Assembly: GCA_017407375.1 (NCBI GenBank)
Contig: JAFQWT010000019.1
Span: forward strand, 1-18,705
Direction of reading: 5' to 3'
Origin: Clostridia bacterium
GTDB taxonomy: Bacteria > Bacillota > Clostridia > Oscillospirales > CAG-272
DNA length: 18,705 nt
Position numbers and translations under genes: made by a program. Below, one piece after another: positions 1 to 7,483 of this stretch. The notes below the pieces were generated by a model that saw nothing but the letters and a program-made list of their open reading frames with translations, was not told the origin of the DNA and did no database searches. Every line of letters begins with the position of its first letter. The stretch's first letter is position 1.

Positions 1-212
1 AGGCGTGCTTGCGCACGTGAGCAAGCAAAAACGCCACGGCGTGGCGGTTTTGTGAAGCGATACCCCAAGGATAGGGAAAAATGAAGTGAATGACAATGAG
101 CGCACATTTTGACCATATCCGCGGGGAGGCCAAGGGGAGGGAGCGGTGATTTATGCCAAAATTCACCCGCGAAAATGGACCCCATTTGCAGTGAAACGTA
201 TGCTACTCTATT
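1..212 (+). repeat. Dispersed intergenic repeat, copy A (cut by the window edge)
   Basis: Bases 1-150 match 4459-4608 with one visible difference, and 131-212 match 4692-4773 with none that I can see. The copy contains a hairpin at about 27-51 with a CGCCAC/GTGGCG core and a GGC loop; a T-to-G change in the right arm breaks one A-T pair that is intact in the 4459 copy. A second small hairpin, AAATGG-ACC-CCATTT, lies at 173-187. The copy ends about 30 bases before the start of the first phage gene, so it forms that gene's leader. I found no convincing sigma-70 promoter in it. Short reading frames here are not credible genes because the same bases recur non-coding elsewhere. The true left end lies outside the window. 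Confidence 0.85.
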
Positions 213-244
213 TTCGCAGGGAAAGAAAGGAGGGCTTTCAAGCT

Positions 245-562
245 ATGAAAACGGTGACGGAGCTGGCAAAAAGGATCGTGAGGTTTTTTACCTTTGAGGT
301 GGGGGAGGTGCCGCCGCAGGTGGCCCGCTTTTGCGATGCCGAGGGGCTGTCGGCAGACGAGTTTTCGCGCTTGCTTGCGGTAGAGGAGTTCCGCGTGGCG
401 TATGAGGAGGGGCGGCGGCGGTATTTTGACACGCTGACCTCGGGGGCGCTGCTCAAAAAGTACGACCCCACCTTTGTGAAGCACCTGCTGGAGACCGAGG
501 GGCGGCGGGCGGCTGAGGGGCGGGCCGAGGGCTTTACGGTGGAGATCCGCGTTCTGGAATGA
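245..562 (+). CDS. Probable phage terminase small subunit
   Basis: This is a 105-residue protein encoded directly before the large terminase; the two overlap in an ATGA, which suggests translational coupling. I chose the ATG at 245 because AAGGAGG lies 11 bases upstream (227-233) and because the longer upstream frame would read through the dispersed repeat. The sequence is helical and charged: a PPQVARFCDAEGLSADEFSRL-like stretch at about residues 22-42 could be a DNA-binding helix-turn-helix, followed by a segment with YFDTLTSGALLKKYDPTF at about 59-76. Small terminases bind the packaging site and deliver DNA to the large subunit. The call rests on position, size and general character; no signature motif proves it. 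It could instead be another small packaging protein. Confidence 0.6.
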   Translation: MKTVTELAKRIVRFFTFEVGEVPPQVARFCDAEGLSADEFSRLLAVEEFRVAYEEGRRRYFDTLTSGALLKKYDPTFVKHLLETEGRRAAEGRAEGFTVEIRVLE

Positions 563-1920
563 GGATCGAGGTCACCAAAAAGCAAAAGGCGTTCATTGAC
601 GCCCGGGAGAGCGAGGTGCTGTTCGGCGGGGCGGCAGGGGGCGGTAAGTCCTACGGTCAGCTGGTGGACGCCTTTTTGTTTGCCCTGCGCTACCCCGGGA
701 GCCGTCAGCTGCTCCTCCGGCGCACCTTCCCCGAGATCGAGCGCTCCCTTGTGCGGACGGCGCGCTCAATTTTCCCTGCCGAGGTGTTCTCCTACCGCGC
801 GAGCGACCACGTGGGGGTGTTCCCGAACGGCTCGCTCCTCGATTTCGGACATCTCGCGACCGACGGCGACGTGTACCAATACCAGTCCATGGAATACGAC
901 GTGGTCCGCTTTGACGAGCTGACGCATTTTTCCGAGTTTCAATATTTATATCTTCTCTCGCGCATCCGCGGTGTGAACGGCTATCCAAAGCAGATGAAGT
1001 CAACGACGAACCCCGGGGGCATCGGCCACGCGTGGGTGAAGCGGCGCTTTATCGATCCGGCGCCCCCCGCCACCCCCTTTCTCGGGGAGGACGGCACCGA
1101 GCGCATCTTTCTCCCTGCAAGGATCGAGGACAACCGCTTTCTCACGCTCTCCGACCCCGGGTATCGGCGGCGCCTCAGCGCCCTGCCGCGGAGGGAGCGG
1201 CGGGCCCTCCTTGAGGGCGAGTGGAACCTGGGCTCGGGGCAATTCTTCCCCGAATTTTCCTACGATGCCCACACGGTCGACCCCTTCCCGATCCCCGAGG
1301 ACGGGCGGCGCTACCGCACGATCGACTACGGGCTTGACCGCCTGGCGGTGCTGTGGATCGCCCTCTCGCCCGAGGGGCGCGCCTACGTGTACCGCGAGCT
1401 GTGCGAGAGCGACCTTATCATCTCGGCGGCGGCCGAGAGGATCCGCTCCTCCACCCCCGAGGACGAGAGGATCTACGCCACGCTGGCGCCGCCCGACCTC
1501 TTTGGGCGGGTGCAGGAGAGCGGGCGGACGCGCGCTGAGATCTTTGCCGCCCACGGCGTGCCCTTTACGCGCTCCTCAAACGACCGGGTCACGGGGTGGC
1601 TGGCGGTCAAGGAGCTTTTGCGCCCCGCGGTGGACGGCGTTCCGCGGCTGCAGATCTTCCGCACCTGCCGTGAGCTTTGCCGCTGTCTGCCCCTCCTCCT
1701 TGCCGACACCAAGCGCCCCGGGGACGTCCTCACCGAGCCGCACGAGCTGACCCACGCCCCCGATGCCCTGCGCGGCTTTGCCGTTTCCCACGTGAGGCCC
1801 GCCCCCGCGGGAGAGGGGGACGGCCGCCGCCCCTGGACGCCCGACATGTGGCAGGATTATTACGCCGCCACGGAGAGCGAGCGCGAGTATCTTATCAAAA
1901 AATACGGAGTACCGCTATGA
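559..1920 (+). CDS. terL: Phage terminase large subunit (packaging ATPase-nuclease)
   Basis: This is a 453-residue DNA-packaging motor. The N-terminal ATPase shows a Walker A loop GGAAGGGKS (residues 23-31), a Walker B strand DVVRFDE (114-120) ending in the catalytic acidic pair, and a coupling motif STTNPGG (148-154). The C-terminal half begins with EGEWNLGSGQFFPEF (219-233) and YRTIDYGLD (252-260), the usual start of the RNase H-like nuclease that cuts concatemeric DNA; D256 is the likely first metal ligand. Length and motif order fit a complete phage terminase. The start overlaps the preceding gene by four bases and the stop overlaps the portal start in another ATGA. This enzyme docks on the portal of the empty head. 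I see no frameshift or lost catalytic residue, so it looks functional. Confidence 0.95.
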   Translation: MRIEVTKKQKAFIDARESEVLFGGAAGGGKSYGQLVDAFLFALRYPGSRQLLLRRTFPEIERSLVRTARSIFPAEVFSYRASDHVGVFPNGSLLDFGHLATDGDVYQYQSMEYDVVRFDELTHFSEFQYLYLLSRIRGVNGYPKQMKSTTNPGGIGHAWVKRRFIDPAPPATPFLGEDGTERIFLPARIEDNRFLTLSDPGYRRRLSALPRRERRALLEGEWNLGSGQFFPEFSYDAHTVDPFPIPEDGRRYRTIDYGLDRLAVLWIALSPEGRAYVYRELCESDLIISAAAERIRSSTPEDERIYATLAPPDLFGRVQESGRTRAEIFAAHGVPFTRSSNDRVTGWLAVKELLRPAVDGVPRLQIFRTCRELCRCLPLLLADTKRPGDVLTEPHELTHAPDALRGFAVSHVRPAPAGEGDGRRPWTPDMWQDYYAATESEREYLIKKYGVPL

Positions 1921-3617
1921 CGACACCAAAAGAAAAACAAGAACGGCTGCAGTTCTTTGCCGCGCTTTACGAGCGCGCGAGGATGCGGCACCGTCCCGCG
2001 CTGGACGCGATGGCGCGGTGTATGGCACAGTATCGCGGCAGTGACGAGATCGACGGGGGCGCGCGGGCCACGGCGATCCGCAACATCACCTACGAGATCA
2101 TTGAGGCGCAGGTCTCCTCGGAGATCCCCGCGCCGCGGGTGGCCCCCTCCAGCTACAGCGAGGAGGGCGAGCGCCTTGCCCTTTCCACCGAGCGCATGCT
2201 GCTGCGCATGCGGGACGAGCTGCCCTTTGAGCGGCAGAACGACCTTGACGAGCGCTACACGACCATTTACGGCGGCTCGGTATGGCTTGTGGAATGGGAC
2301 GACACGAGGGAGGTGGGCGGCACCCGCGGCGGCATCCGCGTGCGCTGCCTCTCGCCCGAGGACTTCATCCCCCAGCCCGACATTCCCGAGGTGGAGGACA
2401 TGGAATACTGCTTCCTCCGCTTTGAAACGCCGCGCAGTGAGCTTTGCCGCCGCTTTGGCGTCAGCCCGGCGGTGGCCGAGCTTGGCGAGTGCGAGAGTGA
2501 GGGCGAGGTCACGGACGAGGACACCGTGACGGTCATCACCTGCTTCTTCCGCGAGGAGGACGGCGCCGTGTCGCGCTTTGTTTTCTCGGGGGGTGCCCTG
2601 CTTTCGGACATCACCGACTATTACGGGAGGAAGCTGCGCCTTTGCCCGCGCTGCGGCGCCGAGGAGGGCGCGTGCGAGTGCGGGGAGGGGGCCACCCTCC
2701 GCGAGGCGGAGGACGAGTGCCTCACCCTGCCGACGGGGCGGGTGCATATCCCCTACTACCGCCCGCGATGCTTTCCCGTGGTCATCCGCAAGAACACCTC
2801 CCGCGCGGGCTACTACCTCGGCCAGTCGGACTGTGAGGTGATCCGCCCCCAGCAGCAGGAGATCAACAAGCTCGAATCGCGCATTCAGGCCAAGCTGATG
2901 CGCTCGGGCGTTACCCCCGTAATGCCCGAGGACGCCCGCGTGGCGCCCGACAACTCGATCTTCGGGCAGGTGATCCGCCTCGGCCCCGGGGAAAGCTCCG
3001 CGATGTACGGCGTGATCGACACTACCCCGAACGTCTCGCAGGAGATCCTGCAGTCCGACCGTCTCTATGAGCACGCCAAGCGCATCATCGGCATCTCGGA
3101 TTCGCTCCTCGGGCTTGCCGACCCCACGGCCACCTCGGGATATGCCAAGCGCCTGCAGATCGACCAGGCGGCGGGACGGCTGGAGTCCAAGCGGCGCATG
3201 AAGGAGGCGGCGTATGCCGACATTGACCGCCTGATCTTCCTTTTGATGCTCGCCTTTGCCGACGAGCCGCGCAAGACCCCCTACCGCGATGCGTACGGCC
3301 GCCTGCACAACGCCGAGTTTGACCGCTACGACTTTCTGACCTACACACCCGAGCGCGGGTATTACTACAACGATGAGTTCCTCTTCTCGGTCGATAAAAA
3401 CGGCGGCGCGGAGGCCCAGCGCGAGGCGCTGTGGGAGAGAAATCTCGAAAACCTCCGTGCGGGGACCCTCGGTGATCCCACCTCGCCCATGACGCTTTTG
3501 CGCTACTGGCAGGGGCAGGAGAGGGCGCACTACCCCTTTGCAAGGGAGAACGTGGAGTACTTTGAGGACCTTGTGAGGGAGGAGAGGGGAGGTGACACGA
3601 ATGGCAGGACTCTCTGA
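1917..3617 (+). CDS. Phage portal protein with internal zinc-ribbon-like insertion
   Basis: This is a 566-residue protein starting at an ATG that overlaps the terminase stop. Its place directly after the large terminase, its size, and features such as YGGSVWLVEWDD, SPEDFIPQPD, the QQQEINKLESRIQAKLM helix and the later GISDSLLGL segment fit the portal, the dodecameric ring at one capsid vertex through which DNA passes. Residues 243-255 read CPRCGAEEGACEC, a C-x2-C-x6-C-x-C cluster that probably binds zinc and is not part of the core portal fold. The longer upstream frame is rejected because it would lie inside the terminase gene. The end overlaps the next gene by 17 bases. I am confident of the portal call but less so of the zinc binding. 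Confidence 0.88.
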   Translation: MTTPKEKQERLQFFAALYERARMRHRPALDAMARCMAQYRGSDEIDGGARATAIRNITYEIIEAQVSSEIPAPRVAPSSYSEEGERLALSTERMLLRMRDELPFERQNDLDERYTTIYGGSVWLVEWDDTREVGGTRGGIRVRCLSPEDFIPQPDIPEVEDMEYCFLRFETPRSELCRRFGVSPAVAELGECESEGEVTDEDTVTVITCFFREEDGAVSRFVFSGGALLSDITDYYGRKLRLCPRCGAEEGACECGEGATLREAEDECLTLPTGRVHIPYYRPRCFPVVIRKNTSRAGYYLGQSDCEVIRPQQQEINKLESRIQAKLMRSGVTPVMPEDARVAPDNSIFGQVIRLGPGESSAMYGVIDTTPNVSQEILQSDRLYEHAKRIIGISDSLLGLADPTATSGYAKRLQIDQAAGRLESKRRMKEAAYADIDRLIFLLMLAFADEPRKTPYRDAYGRLHNAEFDRYDFLTYTPERGYYYNDEFLFSVDKNGGAEAQREALWERNLENLRAGTLGDPTSPMTLLRYWQGQERAHYPFARENVEYFEDLVREERGGDTNGRTL

Positions 3618-4278
3618 GGCGATCAAGCGTGAGCTGCGTACGATCGCCACGCCGAAGAACGCCAAAAGCTACCGCGCGTGGCTCTCGGCTCTGCCCGAGA
3701 CGGGCGCCGATGCCAAGCGCCAGACGGCTGCCGCCGAGGAAAGCCGCCAAAGGGTCGGCTACGGGCGCGCGGGGGAGGCGCTGGGGCGCTCCTCCTACGC
3801 GAACGACGGCTACGCCGCCTACCTGAGGGAGGCCGCCAAGAGCCAACGGAAGGCCAAGGCCGCCGCCATCGAGGACGAGCGCGTCAAGGCAAGCCGCAAG
3901 GTCCTTGAGGGCTACGGCGACTACCTCAAGGAGAGGAAGGAGGCAAACGCCACCGCCATGGAAGCGGCGGCCAAGGAGCTGCTGGCGCTCGATATGGGTG
4001 AGGACACAAGGGCCGAGGCGATCATCGCGGCGGCGGACCCCACCTCCCGCCAGGCCGCCGCCCTGCGGCGCATCTACCGTAATAACCCCACCGCCGGCGC
4101 TGAGTCAAACGAGCGGGTGTACCAATTTCTCGTCAAGAACTTCTACACCTATCAGCGCGCCTACGACTATTGCCGCCTCATCGGTATGAACGACACGAAC
4201 GCCCGCCGTATGGCCAAGGCCGCCGACGCCGCCCTCGACGCCTCTCACAAGCAGCTCGACTCGCTCTTTGACGACTGA
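3601..4278 (+). CDS. Unknown helical protein of the phage head region
   Basis: This is a 225-residue protein of unknown function. I prefer the ATG at 3601, eight bases after AGGGGAGG, over an in-frame GTG at 3592 that overlaps this ribosome binding site. The protein is rich in Ala, Lys, Arg and Glu and should be nearly all helix, with likely coiled-coil stretches at about residues 70-150. The C-terminal part (about 150-225) has more aromatic residues, including RVYQFLVKNFYTYQRAYDYC, and looks like a small folded helical domain. No signal peptide or membrane segment is visible. It lies between portal and scaffold/capsid, where minor head or internal virion proteins are often encoded, so a virion or assembly role is plausible. 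I recognise no family and no catalytic motif. Confidence 0.8.
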   Translation: MAGLSEAIKRELRTIATPKNAKSYRAWLSALPETGADAKRQTAAAEESRQRVGYGRAGEALGRSSYANDGYAAYLREAAKSQRKAKAAAIEDERVKASRKVLEGYGDYLKERKEANATAMEAAAKELLALDMGEDTRAEAIIAAADPTSRQAAALRRIYRNNPTAGAESNERVYQFLVKNFYTYQRAYDYCRLIGMNDTNARRMAKAADAALDASHKQLDSLFDD

Positions 4279-4317
4279 GGCGACAGCGGAGGGGGAAAGG
4301 CGCGCGGGGCTTCGCGG

Positions 4318-4458
4318 TGGGTGAGCAAAAAGAAAAAGCCACAGTGCGGCTTTTTCTTGAAGCGAAGTCCTCGCCGCAAGAAGCGCAAGGACGGAGCTAT
4401 GCTCCTACGCCGCGCGACTATGCGGCAGGACAGGGCAGGCACCGAGAAACCGACCCAC
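4318..4458 (+). repeat. Dispersed intergenic repeat, copy C (divergent)
   Basis: This copy begins after the end of the 3601 gene. It has a hairpin at 4330-4358 (GAAAAAGCCAC / GCGGCTTTTTC around AGT, one A-C mismatch) at the place where other copies have differently sequenced stems. It is followed by GAAGCGAAG, resembling GAAGCGATA in other copies. A second hairpin, GGAGC-TAT-GCTCC, lies at 4393-4405. The segment CGACTATGCGGCAGGACAGG near 4416-4435 recurs near 17649 in copy D. The T-rich right arm of the first hairpin could also end transcription of the packaging genes, but the T run is inside the stem rather than after it. Exact borders are uncertain. Confidence 0.65.
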
Positions 4459-4608
4459 AGGCGTGCTTGCGCACGTGAGCAAGCAAAAACGCCACGGCGT
4501 GGCGTTTTTGTGAAGCGATACCCCAAGGATAGGGAAAAATGAAGTGAATGACAATGAGCGCACATTTTGACCATATCCGCGGGGAGGCCAAGGGGAGGGA
4601 GCGGTGAT
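4459..4608 (+). repeat. Dispersed intergenic repeat, copy B1 (near-identical to bases 1-150)
   Basis: This is aligned base for base with 1-150 at a constant offset of 4458 and shows one difference. The main hairpin is perfect here: AAAAACGCCAC / GTGGCGTTTTT around GGC, at about 4484-4510. It is preceded by an alternative inverted repeat GCTTGC / GCAAGC. Direct orientation relative to copy A means that recombination between them would excise the terminase-portal block. It lies in the 600-base stretch without genes between 4279 and 4878. Confidence 0.85.
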
Positions 4609-4673
4609 CTCGGCGCAAGCTTATCCCGCGTCGCGGAGGGAATTTTGTGCAGAAATTGCCGATCCCGACCCGC

Positions 4674-4773
4674 AGGCGTGCTTGCGCACGGCAAGGGGAG
4701 GGAGCGGTGATTTATGCCAAAATTCACCCGCGAAAATGGACCCCATTTGCAGTGAAACGTATGCTACTCTATT
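4674..4773 (+). repeat. Dispersed intergenic repeat, copy B2 (internally deleted)
   Basis: Bases 4674-4690 repeat the first 17 bases of copy A, and 4692-4773 repeat bases 131-212, so this looks like a copy that lost the part equivalent to about 18-130, including the main hairpin. It keeps the AAATGG-ACC-CCATTT hairpin. The segment CAAGGGGAGGGAGCGGTGAT occurs both at the end of B1 and in B2, forming a short direct repeat about 100 bases apart. The 4609-4673 stretch between B1 and B2 is unique in this window and holds no gene. As with copy A, the end of B2 lies upstream of the first gene of a transcribed block. Confidence 0.75.
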
Positions 4774-4878
4774 CTTGGAGGCGGGAAAGGCCGAGCGACA
4801 CGGCGCTATCCGTATTTGATTTTTGCGGCCTTGTTTTCCCTTTGTCTCCGGAATTGCTTTTTTTGAAAGGAGGACGGC
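4774..4878 (+). other. Leader of the scaffold-capsid gene block
   Basis: This is a gene-free leader between the repeat and the microgene. It includes a pyrimidine-rich tract (about 4831-4863) and ends in AAAGGAGG at 4867-4874, five bases before the ATG at 4879. I looked for a sigma-70 promoter and found only partial -35-like boxes (for example TTGATT at 4816) without a matching -10 box. How the capsid genes are transcribed is therefore not visible here. Confidence 0.4.
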
Positions 4879-5007
4879 ATGAAGAAGAACGAGTATGCCA
4901 CCAACAAGGGTGGCTATATCCCGGCGCCTTCGCGCCCTGCGGCGCAGGATCCGAAGGCCACAAGGACGGTCGCCAAGCCGAAGGGCGATCTCCGCGTAGG
5001 TAAATAA
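4879..5007 (+). CDS. 42-residue phage microprotein before the scaffold gene
   Basis: This short gene encodes a 42-residue basic protein, MKKNEYATNKGGYIPAPSRP at the N-terminus and ending KPKGDLRVGK. It has a near-ideal ribosome binding site (AAAGGAGG, five-base spacing), and the next gene starts 24 bases after its stop with its own site. The composition (many Lys, Pro, Gly; few hydrophobics) suggests a disordered peptide rather than a folded domain; no membrane segment is seen. Its place just before scaffold and capsid suggests a small head-assembly or DNA-associated protein, but that is inference. I have the impression that similar small proteins ending in GDLR-x-GK occur in Clostridia prophages, which I cannot check here. 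Confidence 0.7.
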   Translation: MKKNEYATNKGGYIPAPSRPAAQDPKATRTVAKPKGDLRVGK

Positions 5008-5031
5008 TACTTTACCAAGAAGGAGTTTTTT

Positions 5032-5538
5032 ATGGAAAATGAAGCACTTATCGGTGCCATTACCGCCGATGATGGGACGAACGACACGTCCGCGATCGGT
5101 GGGGTGGAGACCGAGCCCCTGACCGAGGGCCCCGAGGAGGAGGGGCTCCCGGAGGCGGAGGAGGCCGCAAAGGACGGGGGCGAAGACGACTTTGCCGCCC
5201 TGGCGGCCGCCGATGCCGCCGCCCTGGCGGCGGTCTTTCCCTCGCGCTTTTCCTCGGGGACGCTCACGGCGCTTGAGAACCCCGAGCGCTACGGCGAGCT
5301 GCGCGAGGCGGGGCTTTCCCCCGTGGAGGCCTACTGCGCCTCGCATTACGAGACGCTCCTTGCGGGGCGCCGCCAGAACACCCGCAGTCACCTTGACAGC
5401 TGTGCTGTCCGCACGGCGCGCAGCGGCGCCGAGCGCATGAGCGCCGCCGACCTCTCGGCGGCGAGGGAGCTTTTCCCCTCACTCACCGACACGGAGCTTG
5501 AGGGGCTGTACCGCCGCGCACGCTACGGCGGTCGCTGA
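5032..5538 (+). CDS. Acidic scaffold-like protein
   Basis: This is a 168-residue protein just before the major capsid gene. AGAAGGAG lies about ten bases before the ATG. The N-terminal third (to about residue 60) is very acidic and low in complexity, rich in Glu, Asp, Ala and Gly, and probably disordered. The remainder is helical, with ENPERYGELREAGLSPVEAY at about 83-102 and a C-terminal segment SAARELFPSLTDTELEGLYR at about 142-161. An acidic, mostly helical, disordered-start protein encoded directly upstream of the coat protein fits a scaffolding protein, which lines the procapsid and leaves before packaging. There is no protease motif. The call is by position and composition only; another internal head protein is possible. 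Confidence 0.6.
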   Translation: MENEALIGAITADDGTNDTSAIGGVETEPLTEGPEEEGLPEAEEAAKDGGEDDFAALAAADAAALAAVFPSRFSSGTLTALENPERYGELREAGLSPVEAYCASHYETLLAGRRQNTRSHLDSCAVRTARSGAERMSAADLSAARELFPSLTDTELEGLYRRARYGGR

Positions 5539-5573
5539 CATCACATCCAAAACGAAAGGAACAAAGCAAGAGA

Positions 5574-6611
5574 ATGTCATCTATCATCTATTCTCAGTCG
5601 GGCGGTCTGCACGACGCGGCCATCGGTCGCCTGGAGACCCCCATCAAAATGGTCATTGAGCATGAGTCGGACTACCAGTCGAAGCGCGGCGGTGTGTGCG
5701 ACTGGCTCTTCAACGTGGAAAAATCGAACCGCTTTGGCGAGACCATCGTCGGGCAGAACGAGTTCCGCGTCTTCTCCGCGACCGAGGAGGGCGCCGCCGC
5801 CGAGAGCGACGGGATCGAGGAGACCTACAAGAAGTTCATCGAGCACATCCAGTTCTCGAAGGAGTTCACCATCACCGCCAAAATGATGGAGGATGCCAAC
5901 TACGGCGTGGCCGCCGATGCCCGCCGCCGCGCCGAGAACTTCACGCGTGCCTACTACAAGACCCGCCACAAGATCTGCGAGTATGCCCTGGCCAACGCCA
6001 CGGGCGCCTCGGGCAGCTTTGCGGGCGCCACGCTGGACCTCACCGCGCCCGACGGCCTTCCCCTCTTCTCCTCGCAGCACAAGTGGGGCGGCACGCAGGT
6101 GAGCGGCACCCAGTCGAACTACTACTTTGGCAACATCTTTTCCTCGACCGGTGCCTTTGAGGAGGCGCTCGGTGCCCTCAGCTCAAAGATCCGCAACATG
6201 AAGGACGAGAACGGCGAGGTGCTGGGCTACACCGCCGACACCCTCGTGCTTCCCGGTAACCGTCCCGCCGCCGAGGCCATCGCCAAGAAGGTGTGCGGCT
6301 CCGAGGGGGCGCTGGGCAACGGCTACAACGACATCAACCTCCAGTACGGCAACTGGAACATCGTGGTGATGCCCGACTGGCAGACCGAGGACGACCGCGT
6401 GATGATCATGTCGAGCGAGGCCAACAAGAACCTTGGCGGTAACATGTTCTTCAACCGCGTGCCGCTGACCGTCTCCAACTGGGTCGACCACCACACGGGC
6501 AACTACCTCTGGTGCGGCCGCTGCCGCTTTGGCGTTGGCTTTGGCACCTACAAGCACATTCTGCTGGCCGTCGGCGGGGACGCCGTCGAGGGCGCAACGG
6601 CCATCGCCTGA
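5574..6611 (+). CDS. Major capsid protein (HK97-fold type)
   Basis: This is a 345-residue protein that would form the icosahedral shell. It has an N-terminal arm, an EETYKKFIEHIQFSKEFTIT segment (about 82-101) matching the extended-loop/long-helix region of HK97-fold coats, a long amphipathic helix (about 104-140), PDGLPLFSSQHKWGG (about 159-173), and a C-terminal part with LGYTADTLVLPGNRP and GNWNIVVMPDW that fits the A and P domains. Such coats include those related to the Mu gpT group. The N-terminal prohead arm appears short and no protease gene is visible, consistent with assembly around a separate scaffold. The ribosome binding site is modest (GAAAGGAA about 14 bases upstream). Next gene starts 11 bases after the stop. 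Confidence 0.88.
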   Translation: MSSIIYSQSGGLHDAAIGRLETPIKMVIEHESDYQSKRGGVCDWLFNVEKSNRFGETIVGQNEFRVFSATEEGAAAESDGIEETYKKFIEHIQFSKEFTITAKMMEDANYGVAADARRRAENFTRAYYKTRHKICEYALANATGASGSFAGATLDLTAPDGLPLFSSQHKWGGTQVSGTQSNYYFGNIFSSTGAFEEALGALSSKIRNMKDENGEVLGYTADTLVLPGNRPAAEAIAKKVCGSEGALGNGYNDINLQYGNWNIVVMPDWQTEDDRVMIMSSEANKNLGGNMFFNRVPLTVSNWVDHHTGNYLWCGRCRFGVGFGTYKHILLAVGGDAVEGATAIA

Positions 6612-6621
6612 GGTGACGCGC

Positions 6622-7479
6622 ATGACGGTGGCACAGTTAGAGGCCGCGGTAGCGCGGCTGGGGTTTGCGCCGTCCATTGACGACGGCGGCGAGCTTTTGC
6701 GCGATGCGGCCGAGCGCGCGATGGCCGAGATCCTGGCGGTGCGGCCGCGCATCGGTCGGCTTTTGCTCCGTCATTGTCCCGAGACCCCCCTTCTGGCCGT
6801 TGGCTCCCCCGGGGAGATGCGGGGAGAGAAAACCTTTTCTCTCCCCGAGGGCGGCTCCTTTTACGCCGAAAGCGTGGGGAGTGGCCTTCTGACGGTGCGG
6901 CGCGGCCATGGCACGGAGACGCACGTGTTAGAGCCCTGTGTGCGCGGCGGCACCCGTGTGACGGTGGGGGCCATCCCCACCGCCGCCGGGGAGGTGACGC
7001 TTTGCGTGCGCGGCGAGGCGGGCTTCCGCCTTTTGGTGCTGGCGATCTACGCCTCCCCCTATGCCGCCGCGGCGCCGCCCGTTTCCCCCTTTGACGGGAG
7101 CGACTACGAGCTTTCCGCGCTGGCCCCCGATTTTGCGGGGCTGGTGGGGGCGCCGCGCCTTTGCGACGGAACGCCCCTTTGCGAGGGGGAGGAGGGCGAC
7201 TACACGCTGGAGGGGAGCCGCCTGCACTTAGCTCCACGGCACGCGTGCGAGCTCCGCCTTTCCTACCGCCGCCGCCTGACCCTGCCAAGGGAGGGCGAGA
7301 TCCCCCTGTGCGCCGAGGAGGCGGCCCTTTTGCCCCTGTTTTGTGCGGCGTACGTGTTTCTTGACGACGACCCCGACAAGGCCGCCTTTTACCTTGGGCG
7401 CTTCCGTGAGGGGCTGGCGGCCATTTTGCCGTCGCGGGAGGCGGTTTCCGCCTTCCGTGACGTGACGGGATGGGGGTGA
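6622..7479 (+). CDS. Probable head-completion / portal-adaptor protein
   Basis: This is a 285-residue protein. I start it at the ATG at 6622, preceded by GAGGTGA, because the longer frame lies inside the capsid gene. The N-terminal helical part (about 1-50) is followed by a beta-rich middle (about 65-140, with GGSFYAESVGSGLLTVR-like strands) and a C-terminal helical segment AALLPLFCAAYVFLDDDPDK (about 234-253) that continues as KAAFYLGRFREGLAAILP. The last part resembles the helical tail of head-tail adaptor proteins, and the gene lies exactly where P22-like phages encode gp4, between coat and nozzle. It would sit under the portal ring and close the filled head. The identity is inferred from order and shape; the beta-rich middle is unusual for a plain adaptor, so it may be a fusion. 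Confidence 0.5.
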   Translation: MTVAQLEAAVARLGFAPSIDDGGELLRDAAERAMAEILAVRPRIGRLLLRHCPETPLLAVGSPGEMRGEKTFSLPEGGSFYAESVGSGLLTVRRGHGTETHVLEPCVRGGTRVTVGAIPTAAGEVTLCVRGEAGFRLLVLAIYASPYAAAAPPVSPFDGSDYELSALAPDFAGLVGAPRLCDGTPLCEGEEGDYTLEGSRLHLAPRHACELRLSYRRRLTLPREGEIPLCAEEAALLPLFCAAYVFLDDDPDKAAFYLGRFREGLAAILPSREAVSAFRDVTGWG

Positions 7480-7483
7480 CGGA

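Noticed and set aside
186..210. Promoter within the repeat before the first phage gene (TTGCAG with TACTCT)
   Set aside because: The spacing is only about 13 bases and the -10 box is poor, so I cannot support it.
3592..3600. GTG start for the gene at 3601
   Set aside because: It overlaps the ribosome binding site AGGGGAGG that is well spaced for the ATG at 3601.
1860..3665. Long minus-strand open frame of about 600 codons opposite the portal gene
   Set aside because: It is a GC-rich shadow of the portal: its low-complexity composition lacks any family resemblance, while the plus strand shows clear portal features and coupled starts.
4245..4727. Minus-strand open frame across the repeat island
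   Set aside because: It translates the dispersed repeat in reverse. The same bases occur without such a frame in other copies, so it is a spurious product of the kind often annotated in gut Firmicutes.
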